A DNA stretch of 40,850 nucleotides from Deltaproteobacteria bacterium (GTDB taxonomy: Bacteria > Myxococcota_A > UBA796): assembly GCA_002683315.1 (NCBI GenBank), contig NYTD01000068.1, forward strand, positions 1-40,850, in the 5' to 3' direction. Under the pieces are notes generated by a model. That model had not been told where the DNA came from, did no database searches, and saw only the letters and a program-made list of their open reading frames with translations. This document shows positions 29,401 to 37,763 of this stretch, piece after piece. The position numbers and the translations under genes are program-made. Position 1 is the first letter of the stretch; each line of letters opens with the position of its first letter.

Positions 29401-32400
29401 TTTCTAGGTCAAGGTTTTGCAGGGGAATGTCATTTTCTTGTACCACAGAAGAATGATGATCTGGTGTTGTTTGTTGGACTTCAGGCTTTGCTTTTTCCAG
29501 TGATGCAGTATGGGGATTTTCTTCAAACCAAGAACAAAGAGCACGAATGGTTGGAACTTCTGTAAGAACCAAATCGGTCTGTGTTGGAATTTGAAAGATA
29601 TCGCGTAATGTGGAAAAGATTTCCGCTTGTTTTACAGTATCAATTCCTAGGTCTGCCTCTAGTTCATAGTCCAACTCAAGATCTTGTCGATCATATCCAG
29701 TGGTTTGTGCGATACAATCCAAGACTTGATCTTGGATTGATTTTGTAGGAGTCTTCATGGAGATACTGTCTTTTATTTCTACTTGCGGCAAAGAAGAGAT
29801 CTGTGTTTGTTGATTTGGAATCAGTCGTAAAACGTGATCTTGTACTTTAAGAGTTGCGGGGTGATCGTACAGTGAAGAAAACCATTGTTTTTGACGGTCG
29901 GTATCAAAGCATCGATTCGACGGTGCATCTTGCGGAACGATGGTTTTCCATAGTAAGAAAGCAATTTGAGAGCCAAAACCCGCAGCAAGTCGTAGTGCAT
30001 ATGTTCCGGTGAATGTTCCTCCTTTTGAAAGAGAGATGTTTCCAAGTTCAGGATCAACTTCCTTGTAATTGGGGATGGGGGGAACTGTTCGGTGCTCCAA
30101 TGCTTTTACAGCCAAAACATCTTCAATACCTGCTCCCATAGAATGCCCAGTAGCTCCTTTGCTGTTGCAAATAAGGATTTGATCGATGTTTGATCCAAAT
30201 GTTTGTCGCAATCCTTTTATTTCTGCGGAGGCAGATCCTCCTCGTGCTGGAGTATAGGTTTCATGTGAAACGAAGAGCGTCTTTGAAGCAATATCTGAAG
30301 GAGTGGTATTATTTTTTGTACAGGTCTTTTCTACAAATTCCTGTAGTGCGTCTGCAATGTCATCTTCATTTAGGCGCGTACCGTGGAATGCACTATTGGA
30401 AAAGTGTGATCCAAGAAGTTCAGCTATGGGATATTGTCCTCTTTGTTCTACATCGATGCGTCGTTCTAGAACCATTCCAACAGCACCCATACCCAAAATC
30501 ATTCCATTTCTTCGTTTGTCAAACGGAAGGGCTGCTTCTTCTACATCTGATTTGGTTGTCGCTGCACCGACGCTCAAAAATCCTGCACCAATCCACTCAA
30601 ACATTTCTTCATTGGTCACATCATCAGCTGCAATGACAATGACACGTTCAGCTCTTTGGGTTTGGAGCCAATCTTGTGCGATGGCGATGGCTTGGGTTGT
30701 TGAAGCACATGCCGCATTTACGTAGGTGTTGGGACCTTTTGCACCAATATATTGTGCAAATTGTGTATGTCCCATGCTTAATATCTGAAACAAAAACTTG
30801 CGGTTGAATTCTTTTGGTGGCGTTTTGATACTGGCTATGAGGTTGCTATATCCAGGAAAGGCACTGGCAAAAATAATGCCCGTTCCTTTTTGTAGATTTT
30901 GGGGGAGTATCCAACCGTCTTGAATGGACGTCCCTTTTCTATATCGAGGGACGAGTGGTATGCGCGCATCTGTTAATGCTTCTAGTCCCGCAGCAAATGC
31001 TAGCTTTGTAGTGATATCAAATGTTTGAAGAAGTTCTTCTGGGATATCGTAATCACGGAGTGAGAAGTATGATTTTTGTCCAGCCAGTTGGATGACTTTT
31101 TCTGTGTCTGAAACATGTTCAAACCCTCCTTGGCCCGTCTGCGCATTTTTGCTGACGCGAACGATATTTTTGTTTAGGAATCGTTTTTTTGCTTCTTCCG
31201 TAATGGAGGAAATACGATTTTCTCCTCGAAGCAGTGCATCGATATTATCTGTCGAGAAGACAGAAGTTCCACCTGGCAATCCAACGGATGCTCCGGAGCA
31301 AACAACTTGGATCCTCTGTGGAAGTTGAGTGGATTGTGTGATGGGTTGGGGCTGGAGGGGGTTTTTTACGTCCTTTTGTGTGATGGCATGTAATAAGGAT
31401 TCAAATCGTTGATCTAAAATTTGGTTGAGCTCTTGTTTGGTTACACTGTGCTTTTCGATCGGCTTTATGAGTGGATTTTCAGCCAAAGGAGAGTCCTTCT
31501 GTATAAAAGACTTTCCTTTTATGGCACGGAAACCAGCAATACATTGCATGAAGGATCGTTGTTCACCTGTTTTGGGGTGATTCGTATTTAAGATGTAATG
31601 ATGTCGTTTTTTTAGAATGTTGCTGACAAGGCCGGTTAATACACGTTGAGGACCACATTCTACAAATACTCGCGCCCCTGCATCATACATCGTCTCAATT
31701 TGTGTGATCCATTCAACAGGATGTGTGACTTGTGCAGTAAGTGTATCGATGATGGAGTTTGGGTCAGTAGAAAGCCAAGATCCTGTCACGTTGGTTGTCA
31801 TGGGTATTTGAGGGATAGAAATGGTCCGCTTTTCAAGAACTTTACGCAATGGCTCTGTCGCAGGTGCTACGATCTTAGAGTGGAATGCATGACTCACAGG
31901 AAGAACCTTACATCGAAATCCTTTTTCCTTACACATTTTAAGTATAGATTGAACTCCAGCACTTGAACCGGCAATTACTGTTTGGTTGGGACTATTGTTG
32001 TTGGCGGCGATGACATAGTCTTCTGATTTTTCCAGCAGCGGAGTCAAAGCTTCCGCCTGCGCAAAGATTCCAGCCATCATTCCAGGATCATCAAGGTGAA
32101 TATTTGCCATTTCGCGACCACGAACAGTGACAGAGATAAGTGCATCTTCAAAGCTCATCACTCCCGCTGCAACTGCTGCTGCATATTCTCCAAGAGAATG
32201 CCCCGCAACCATATCTGGCTCTATCCCATGTTCTTTGAGCAGGCGAAATAACGCGATATCCATGCACAATGTGGCAGGTTGTGCAATTTTTGTATCCGAG
32301 AGCATGGAAAACTGCTCTTGTGAAGAGAGAGAAGGATCGGAATAGATATAATCAATAAATGGTTTGTCAAGTTGCCCTTCTAGAAAAGTGTTGGCTTGGT

Positions 32401-35020
32401 CAAAAGTCTTTTTGACAATAGGAAATAGGTCACATAGCTCTTTTCCCATGTCCAGATATTGGCTTCCTTGACCGGTAAATAAAAAAGCTACTTTTCCTGC
32501 TGGTTTTCTTCGGTCGATAACATATATGCCTCTTCCTCGAAGCAGTGCAGGATTCTTGTTGGATGTATGTGTTTTTTGTATGCGAACAGATTGCTCTGTA
32601 TATTCAGCAAGATTTTGGGCATATGCGCAGGTAATCCATGTGTCGGATGAAGCCACGCTCCAATCACGAAGATTGATTTTTCGAACAAGATCTGAAAAAG
32701 AAGCGCCTCCCACCGACCAAATATTTGGAAATTTTGATTCTGTAGAAGAAAGTGTCTTGGTGTCATGTTGAGTAGGCGTATTCTCTTTTGGTACAGAGCT
32801 CATACAAAGATGAAAATTGGTTCCTCCAAACCCAAAAGCACTGACTCCAGCTCTTCGTATAGATGAAGACCAATCTTCTGTTTGGGTTTGAATTTTGATA
32901 GGCCCTAATTCGATATCGGTTCTTGGTGTTGTGTAATTGGCTGTTGGAGGGAATTTTTTATGATAGATGGCCAATGCTGTTTTGATGACACTTGCCGCAG
33001 CTGCCGCACTTTTTAGGTGTCCAATATTGGATTTGACCGAACCTACTCGAAGAGGAGTTGTGCGATTCGATGGCTGGATATCTCGAAGAGTTTCCAATTC
33101 TACTTGATCTCCAACGATTGTGCTGGTTCCATGGCATTCTACAAGCTCAATACTTCCAGCTTCAATATTGGAAGCTGCATAGGCTCGCTCCAAGGCATAT
33201 CGTTGTCCAATTGGATTGGGCGCTGTTATTCCTTTTCCTTTTCCATCACTGGAAGCACCCATACCATCGATGACGGCATAGATTTTATCGCCATCACGCT
33301 GAGCATCGCGTAATCTCTTCAAGATGAGAATGCCACAGCCTTCGCCCATCACAAATCCATTGGCCCGCTGATCAAATGGAGAGGAATGGGTCGGAGAGAG
33401 TGCTCCGATTTTACTAAATTTAACATAGGTTGGAATTCCCATGCTATGATCAGATCCACCTGTTACGACCATATCGAATTCTCTGTCTCGTAATCCTTTT
33501 ATTGAGGCTTGAATGGCGGCCATAGATGATGCACATGCTGCATCAAGAGTATAATTTGGACCGTTAAAATTGAACGCGTTGGCTACTCTTCCAGCAATAA
33601 CGTTGGAGAGTTCTCCTGGCATAGAATCTGAATTCAGCTTGGGTAGTGTCTCTTTGATCTGCGTACGAACTCTTGCGATCATTGCATCGCGATCTTGGCT
33701 GGAGAGAGATTGAATGACAGGGTCGCGTAAAAATGCTTGTTCAAACTCAGGAAGTCTCGTTCTCAATGTATAGTCTTGAGAGACCTCTCCTCCCATAGAA
33801 TTGCCCAAGATTACAGCCGTTCGTGAACGGTCAAAATCTCGGTCATGATACCGTGCATCAGCAAGAGCATCTTCTGTACTGGCAAGTGTAAGTTGTTGGA
33901 CGAGATCTACTTGCTGGAGTACGAATGGGGGGATTCGAAACGGTTTTGGGTCGAATGTAAAAGAACGAATGAAGCCACCAACTTTGGAATATGTTTTGTC
34001 TTCTTTTTGAGGGTCTGGATCCCAAAAAAGACTTGAATCCCATCGGTTTGTTGGTACTTCGATAATAGAAGATTTTTGATTGATGATATTGTTCCAGAAA
34101 TCTTGTGGATTATTTGCATCGGGAAAACGACACCCCATACCGATGATCGCGATTGGTTCTTGGTGTGTAGAAGAAGGGGAAGCGGTAGTTGAAATAATCG
34201 CGATTGGTTCTTTTTTAAATTCTGGAGGCTTTGTGATTTTTTTAGGAGAAGGATTCTTTGGCTCTACCAATGTACTTGGATCACCTTTGTAGGCTCTTAG
34301 AAGATGTGCGATGGAAGGATAATGTTTGGCTATATCAGGAGCATGAAGAATGGATGAGCCAAAAGGCGCAGGGCAGGTGGCAGGATCTGATTTTTGAAAC
34401 CATTCTGTACAGGTCTTCCACCAATTTTTTTCGAGAGCGATCGTCTCTATGCCTGCTGAAAGTGCGGGAGCAAAGATAGATACATTTTTGTGTCTTTGGC
34501 AAAGAGAAGGATCTTGTTTTTCTATCAGTTTTTTCCATGCTGTAGGAAGGAGCATTTCGGGCAGAGCCATGAGATATTCATGGAGTATAATCCCTTCGAT
34601 ATTATTGTTCTCTACTTTGTCCATGTCGGTAGGTAGCAATGCACAATCCAACATGATTCTTTGATCAGGTGTCCGTTTGCTCAACCGATCCCATATGTCT
34701 GTGTTACCCGCTTGTCCTCCGACATTTGGACCGCGAAGAATAATTCCGGCAAATCCTTTTGGTGTTTTTTTGTATCGAGAGGTTTCAAGCCATGTGTCGC
34801 GATTTCGAATGGGTAGCTTGTGATTTTCCCCAGCGAGAATTACGGGGCCTTTGCCCGGTACAGCTCTACGTACTCTTGTGCGTACCCAAGCACCAGCTGG
34901 AATGGCGACCCGATCTCCAAGAGATATATCAATAACGGGAATCCCTCCTGCCTTTACAACATTTGAGGCTAGGTTACTACGTGCAGAGGGTAAGAAACAA
35001 AGGATTTGTGGTGTGGACAT
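26411..35020 (-). CDS. 2869-aa type I iterative PKS/PUFA-synthase-like megasynthase: N-term domain-KS-AT-KS-ACP-KR-DH-PPTase
   Basis: KS1 DAACASS/ECHGTST/SNIGHLKSAAA; AT FTGQGSQ/GHSLGE/HAFHS; KS2 NAACAST/SHETYTPARGG/GATGHSMGAG; ACP LGIDTVKQAE; KR ITGGTRGVCSEI..ADYASAN; DH DHCINTRPVLPG; PPTase GLDVDE..WCAKEAVSK. Confidence 0.95.
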   Translation of the reverse strand: MSTPQILCFLPSARSNLASNVVKAGGIPVIDISLGDRVAIPAGAWVRTRVRRAVPGKGPVILAGENHKLPIRNRDTWLETSRYKKTPKGFAGIILRGPNVGGQAGNTDIWDRLSKRTPDQRIMLDCALLPTDMDKVENNNIEGIILHEYLMALPEMLLPTAWKKLIEKQDPSLCQRHKNVSIFAPALSAGIETIALEKNWWKTCTEWFQKSDPATCPAPFGSSILHAPDIAKHYPSIAHLLRAYKGDPSTLVEPKNPSPKKITKPPEFKKEPIAIISTTASPSSTHQEPIAIIGMGCRFPDANNPQDFWNNIINQKSSIIEVPTNRWDSSLFWDPDPQKEDKTYSKVGGFIRSFTFDPKPFRIPPFVLQQVDLVQQLTLASTEDALADARYHDRDFDRSRTAVILGNSMGGEVSQDYTLRTRLPEFEQAFLRDPVIQSLSSQDRDAMIARVRTQIKETLPKLNSDSMPGELSNVIAGRVANAFNFNGPNYTLDAACASSMAAIQASIKGLRDREFDMVVTGGSDHSMGIPTYVKFSKIGALSPTHSSPFDQRANGFVMGEGCGILILKRLRDAQRDGDKIYAVIDGMGASSDGKGKGITAPNPIGQRYALERAYAASNIEAGSIELVECHGTSTIVGDQVELETLRDIQPSNRTTPLRVGSVKSNIGHLKSAAAAASVIKTALAIYHKKFPPTANYTTPRTDIELGPIKIQTQTEDWSSSIRRAGVSAFGFGGTNFHLCMSSVPKENTPTQHDTKTLSSTESKFPNIWSVGGASFSDLVRKINLRDWSVASSDTWITCAYAQNLAEYTEQSVRIQKTHTSNKNPALLRGRGIYVIDRRKPAGKVAFLFTGQGSQYLDMGKELCDLFPIVKKTFDQANTFLEGQLDKPFIDYIYSDPSLSSQEQFSMLSDTKIAQPATLCMDIALFRLLKEHGIEPDMVAGHSLGEYAAAVAAGVMSFEDALISVTVRGREMANIHLDDPGMMAGIFAQAEALTPLLEKSEDYVIAANNNSPNQTVIAGSSAGVQSILKMCKEKGFRCKVLPVSHAFHSKIVAPATEPLRKVLEKRTISIPQIPMTTNVTGSWLSTDPNSIIDTLTAQVTHPVEWITQIETMYDAGARVFVECGPQRVLTGLVSNILKKRHHYILNTNHPKTGEQRSFMQCIAGFRAIKGKSFIQKDSPLAENPLIKPIEKHSVTKQELNQILDQRFESLLHAITQKDVKNPLQPQPITQSTQLPQRIQVVCSGASVGLPGGTSVFSTDNIDALLRGENRISSITEEAKKRFLNKNIVRVSKNAQTGQGGFEHVSDTEKVIQLAGQKSYFSLRDYDIPEELLQTFDITTKLAFAAGLEALTDARIPLVPRYRKGTSIQDGWILPQNLQKGTGIIFASAFPGYSNLIASIKTPPKEFNRKFLFQILSMGHTQFAQYIGAKGPNTYVNAACASTTQAIAIAQDWLQTQRAERVIVIAADDVTNEEMFEWIGAGFLSVGAATTKSDVEEAALPFDKRRNGMILGMGAVGMVLERRIDVEQRGQYPIAELLGSHFSNSAFHGTRLNEDDIADALQEFVEKTCTKNNTTPSDIASKTLFVSHETYTPARGGSASAEIKGLRQTFGSNIDQILICNSKGATGHSMGAGIEDVLAVKALEHRTVPPIPNYKEVDPELGNISLSKGGTFTGTYALRLAAGFGSQIAFLLWKTIVPQDAPSNRCFDTDRQKQWFSSLYDHPATLKVQDHVLRLIPNQQTQISSLPQVEIKDSISMKTPTKSIQDQVLDCIAQTTGYDRQDLELDYELEADLGIDTVKQAEIFSTLRDIFQIPTQTDLVLTEVPTIRALCSWFEENPHTASLEKAKPEVQQTTPDHHSSVVQENDIPLQNLDLEITDSVITESTDTISSVTESLLVPRKNKRRSLSSHLSSTEELTQPISKDLITESASKEPVRSYIQHDLPTTTQIYSVVRIPHPIQKGYSNKFSSFAIIGNGQLVDMLTKTLTSYGMIESSNPDLVIDLSSNPEAGFLTAQHGIQPKFWMCITSIGTTPHNVAPQTRLESGSRAGLCKTLSREWENTQIRVVDLSPQYTIQQKCEHILEELQTSEPTQEVFWSDGLRSRTEIQLQPIPPLPTEKSTETKTIVITGGTRGVCSEIARAFARYSNVRIALLSRTPPAQSPLDIDKEKENIKTLLKEKNEHVTPAIIREHMAPFMRAEEARRTIEDIQELGADVVFYALDVGNKRDVSETIQKITKMWGTIDICIHGAGIEISKRISEKTIQEFRSVYTPKALGGMYLLHSLPKSTKFISMGSIAGRFGNTGQADYASANDGLARLCSGHPNALHIDWSAWDGVGMATRGGMSFALQQRGILLLQAQPCAELMVSLIRENWSNEIIITDQLGDFDRPSCEPFIDRVQLWGDHQRCFVELNLENTPWLKDHCINTRPVLPGVIGLEIMVNAAKHIWPGTRFCGASSVEYDTPIKLFDTLSLEVRTKAVRKGVVSCTLYSHRILANGKNKETEHFRAIVQLMPKPETSDLSQRYGTDYILTKEEIYARFFHGPTFQVLDQVYELSTDFLSCEGAVYHTKLHPNPLSTAPLALEAAFQAAGLHLMSQSNQVGLPAGFAELEFIEAPKDGEPLQIVVYKEGDRYHVDIDTAHIVVLRLRGLKFSILGPLPDGDKLPIPQKGWTESLLVPQEASIPDELGSFEITQHAQKRRQDRILGRKAVAKLLQNQGLSSSSVFNNSLGAPYLEKHPKYAISISHTNHKGFAALSFHGPIGLDVDEIVPRPISFVRHCFTLHEQKQAITHHRTTAIWCAKEAVSKLLGIGLRIATTDIEITMCSPFRANVTLYNHLGQYSYLEIAVKFSYRDHLCFALAHIKRKECIHFRKIG

Positions 35021-35107
35021 CTCATACCTTTGGTGTGGATGGTTCTGTGCAAATGTGTGCCAAACACTGGATTTTTGAATAGATCAGATCACAGAAGGGA
35101 GATCCAG

Positions 35108-36337
35108 ATGAATTGTGAACATAAGGACAAGCCTCATGTGTATATAAAAGAAAACAAGATTGTCGTTCAAAAGGACGATCAAGTTATTTCTATTAACCTA
35201 TCTGATGCGCAAATGCTTGTTCAAGAAATCATCGAAGCGAACCAAATTTTACATAAGATGGAAGAAAAAAAGAAAAGTCGTATAGAAGAATTTCGTGTAC
35301 GACTAAAAAAATGTTCCTCGGGTATCATAACGTCTGATCGAATGTCACATATTCTCCGATGGAATGACCGATTCTTACACAAGGCTTCGGTCAATATTTT
35401 GGCTTCTTGTTTCTCTCTAGATGATGATGGGTGGGCTGTGGTGATTCCAGAATTGACACGATATGGTCGTGTGGGTTTATTTTTTGCAATATCTACCCAC
35501 GAAGATCAAGATATCGTCTCTGAATTGTGGAATTGGGGAGCTTTTGATGAAATTCTCTGCTCCACATTGTGGGATCTTCCTTCTACGCAGATCCCACAAA
35601 CCTTTCAGACGAGGCTTGTTCCTTTTGTGTCTCAAGAATGCTTTATTCCTGCAGGAGATTTTATGATGGGCTCTGAAGGAATGGAAGCCTTACCTTGCGA
35701 ATATCCAAAGAGAAAGATTACGCAATCGCGTGATATATACATGACACGATTTCCCATGACCCAATTGCAATACTGGTCTTTGACCGATCAAGAGCCATCT
35801 CATTTTCAAGGAGCGTTGAGGCCCGTGGATTCGATCTCTTGGTTGGATGCCGTACAAGCTTGTAATCTTTATTCGTTGGCAATGGGGTACAAGCCAGCAT
35901 ATCGCATAGAAAAAGAAGGAGCTGTTCTTTGGGATCAAAGTGCAAATGGGTATAGGCTTCCTACAGAAGCGGAGTGGGAATCTGCAGCACGTGCGGATCA
36001 AGATTGTTATTTCTCTGGAAGTGATGACCCATGCAAGGTGGCCTGGTTTTCAGATAATGCAACGGAAACAAAGCGTGTAGGAGCTAAAGAACCCAACTCT
36101 GCACACCTGTATGATATGACTGGAAATGTGTGGGAGTGGGTCTTTGATGCATATGATGAAGAAGCATACAGAAAGACTCCTACGATAGATCCGGTTGTAG
36201 AAGAAGGAACATACCGAGTATGTCGTGGTGGAGCATTTACCAGCTCCGCAGAGAGTTCTCGAATCAGTATTCGTGGAGCATATGAACCAGATGAGCGTAA
36301 TTGGGCGGTAGGATTTCGGATGGTTCGTTTTGCCTAA
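35108..36337 (+). CDS. SUMF1/formylglycine-generating-enzyme-fold protein (predicted non-FGE)
   Basis: IPAGDFMMGSEG...YRLPTEAEWESAARA...LYDMTGNVWEWVFDAY...CRGGAFTSSAESSRISIRGAYEPDERNWAVGFRMVR; GGGAG RBS. Confidence 0.85.
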   Translation: MNCEHKDKPHVYIKENKIVVQKDDQVISINLSDAQMLVQEIIEANQILHKMEEKKKSRIEEFRVRLKKCSSGIITSDRMSHILRWNDRFLHKASVNILASCFSLDDDGWAVVIPELTRYGRVGLFFAISTHEDQDIVSELWNWGAFDEILCSTLWDLPSTQIPQTFQTRLVPFVSQECFIPAGDFMMGSEGMEALPCEYPKRKITQSRDIYMTRFPMTQLQYWSLTDQEPSHFQGALRPVDSISWLDAVQACNLYSLAMGYKPAYRIEKEGAVLWDQSANGYRLPTEAEWESAARADQDCYFSGSDDPCKVAWFSDNATETKRVGAKEPNSAHLYDMTGNVWEWVFDAYDEEAYRKTPTIDPVVEEGTYRVCRGGAFTSSAESSRISIRGAYEPDERNWAVGFRMVRFA

Positions 36338-36338
36338 T

Positions 36339-37763
36339 TCACCATGGTGAAGGAGTACCTGTAATACCTTTCCGGACTTTTTTTCCTAGTATACGTATAT
36401 CGGGGTGTAGTACTTGATCATCGCTCCAAAATTGCACCTGATCTCTAATTTGAGCATGGATCTTTGCAATGCGAGGCGGAAGAGGAAGATGATCTGTTTG
36501 CATCCGTAGATCCAATGCTTGTGCAGCGAGTAAAAGTTCGATGGCGACAATGTCTGCGAGGCATTCTAGTATTTCTAAGGTATGTCTTGCGGATATGGGA
36601 GCCATGGAAACATGATCTTCATGATGCTGAACGGTTGGAATTGAATCGACACTCGCTGGCATTGTAAGACCTTTGCATTCCGAAGCAAGTGCAGCCGCAG
36701 TGTATTGTGCAAGCATAAATCCAGAATTTAGTCCTGTACCTTGTACCAAAAAACTGGGTAGATCTTTGGATAGTTTTTCATGTGTGAGGCGAAACGTACG
36801 TCGTTCAGAGAGAGTTGCAAGTTGGGTTAGAGCGATCTTAAGATGATCAAGAGCGAGTGCGATTTGTGTACCGTGAAAATGTCCCGCTTCGATCCACTCT
36901 CCATCAATGAGTAAAGGATTATCAGAACAGCCATTGAGTTCTTGTTCCATAATTTTTTTTGTGTGGTTGATGGCGAGTAATGTTGATCCCATGACAGATG
37001 GTCCACATCGTATGGAGAAGGCATCTGGTTTTCGCTGTGGACCGACACGTTCAGAGTCTTGAAGTAAAGCCCGCAGTTGAGCTCCTATTTCTATACACTC
37101 TGGATGTCCTCTTAGGGTTAATGCTTTTTTATGGATGCACTGATTTTGCGCATAAATAGCCTCCATGGTCATTGATGCAGCAATAATGGCGGCGTCTAAA
37201 ACTTTTTGTGCACGCACAACAGCAATCGATCCTAGAGCAGTACTTAGTGATACGCCATTGATAAGAGAAAGACACTCTTTGGCCGTGGGCTCAAGAGGAG
37301 TAAAAGTATCAGGGTGAGCTATATACCCACATACCACTGCTGCAATATGTGCCATGGGAGCCAGATCTCCTGCTGCTCCAACACTACCTTGTGATGGAAC
37401 ATCGGGAATATCATTGTTGTTGATTAATTCCAATATTTTTTGTGCAGCAATCGGCCTAGAACCAGTGAATCCTGAAGCCAAGACGTTGATCCTTGCAGCC
37501 ATTGCGGCTCGAACATACTCTTTGGGCAAGAGTTCACCAACACCTGCACAGTGCCCGAGGATGAATTCCTTTTTTAGGTTTTCACTTTGGGTCTGTTCTT
37601 CTCCAAGTAGCCATGCTCTTTTGCTTTCGAGAATGGTAGACGGAGTGTGTAGCGCATTTTCTTCCATCTTTTGAAGAGAGGATTTTGCGATAGAGCATGG
37701 TTCTCCATGTGCGATGCGATGTAAAATATCACATGTCAGACTGGTTCCATCAATAAGATTCAT
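36339..37763 (-). CDS. HAL/PAL/TAL-family lyase homologue lacking the MIO Ser (A-A-G) - predicted pseudoenzyme or altered activity
   Basis: PSQGSVGAAGDLAPMAHIA, FILGHCAGVGE, LINGVSLSTALG, HHEDHVSMAPISAR. Confidence 0.88.
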   Translation of the reverse strand: MNLIDGTSLTCDILHRIAHGEPCSIAKSSLQKMEENALHTPSTILESKRAWLLGEEQTQSENLKKEFILGHCAGVGELLPKEYVRAAMAARINVLASGFTGSRPIAAQKILELINNNDIPDVPSQGSVGAAGDLAPMAHIAAVVCGYIAHPDTFTPLEPTAKECLSLINGVSLSTALGSIAVVRAQKVLDAAIIAASMTMEAIYAQNQCIHKKALTLRGHPECIEIGAQLRALLQDSERVGPQRKPDAFSIRCGPSVMGSTLLAINHTKKIMEQELNGCSDNPLLIDGEWIEAGHFHGTQIALALDHLKIALTQLATLSERRTFRLTHEKLSKDLPSFLVQGTGLNSGFMLAQYTAAALASECKGLTMPASVDSIPTVQHHEDHVSMAPISARHTLEILECLADIVAIELLLAAQALDLRMQTDHLPLPPRIAKIHAQIRDQVQFWSDDQVLHPDIRILGKKVRKGITGTPSPW

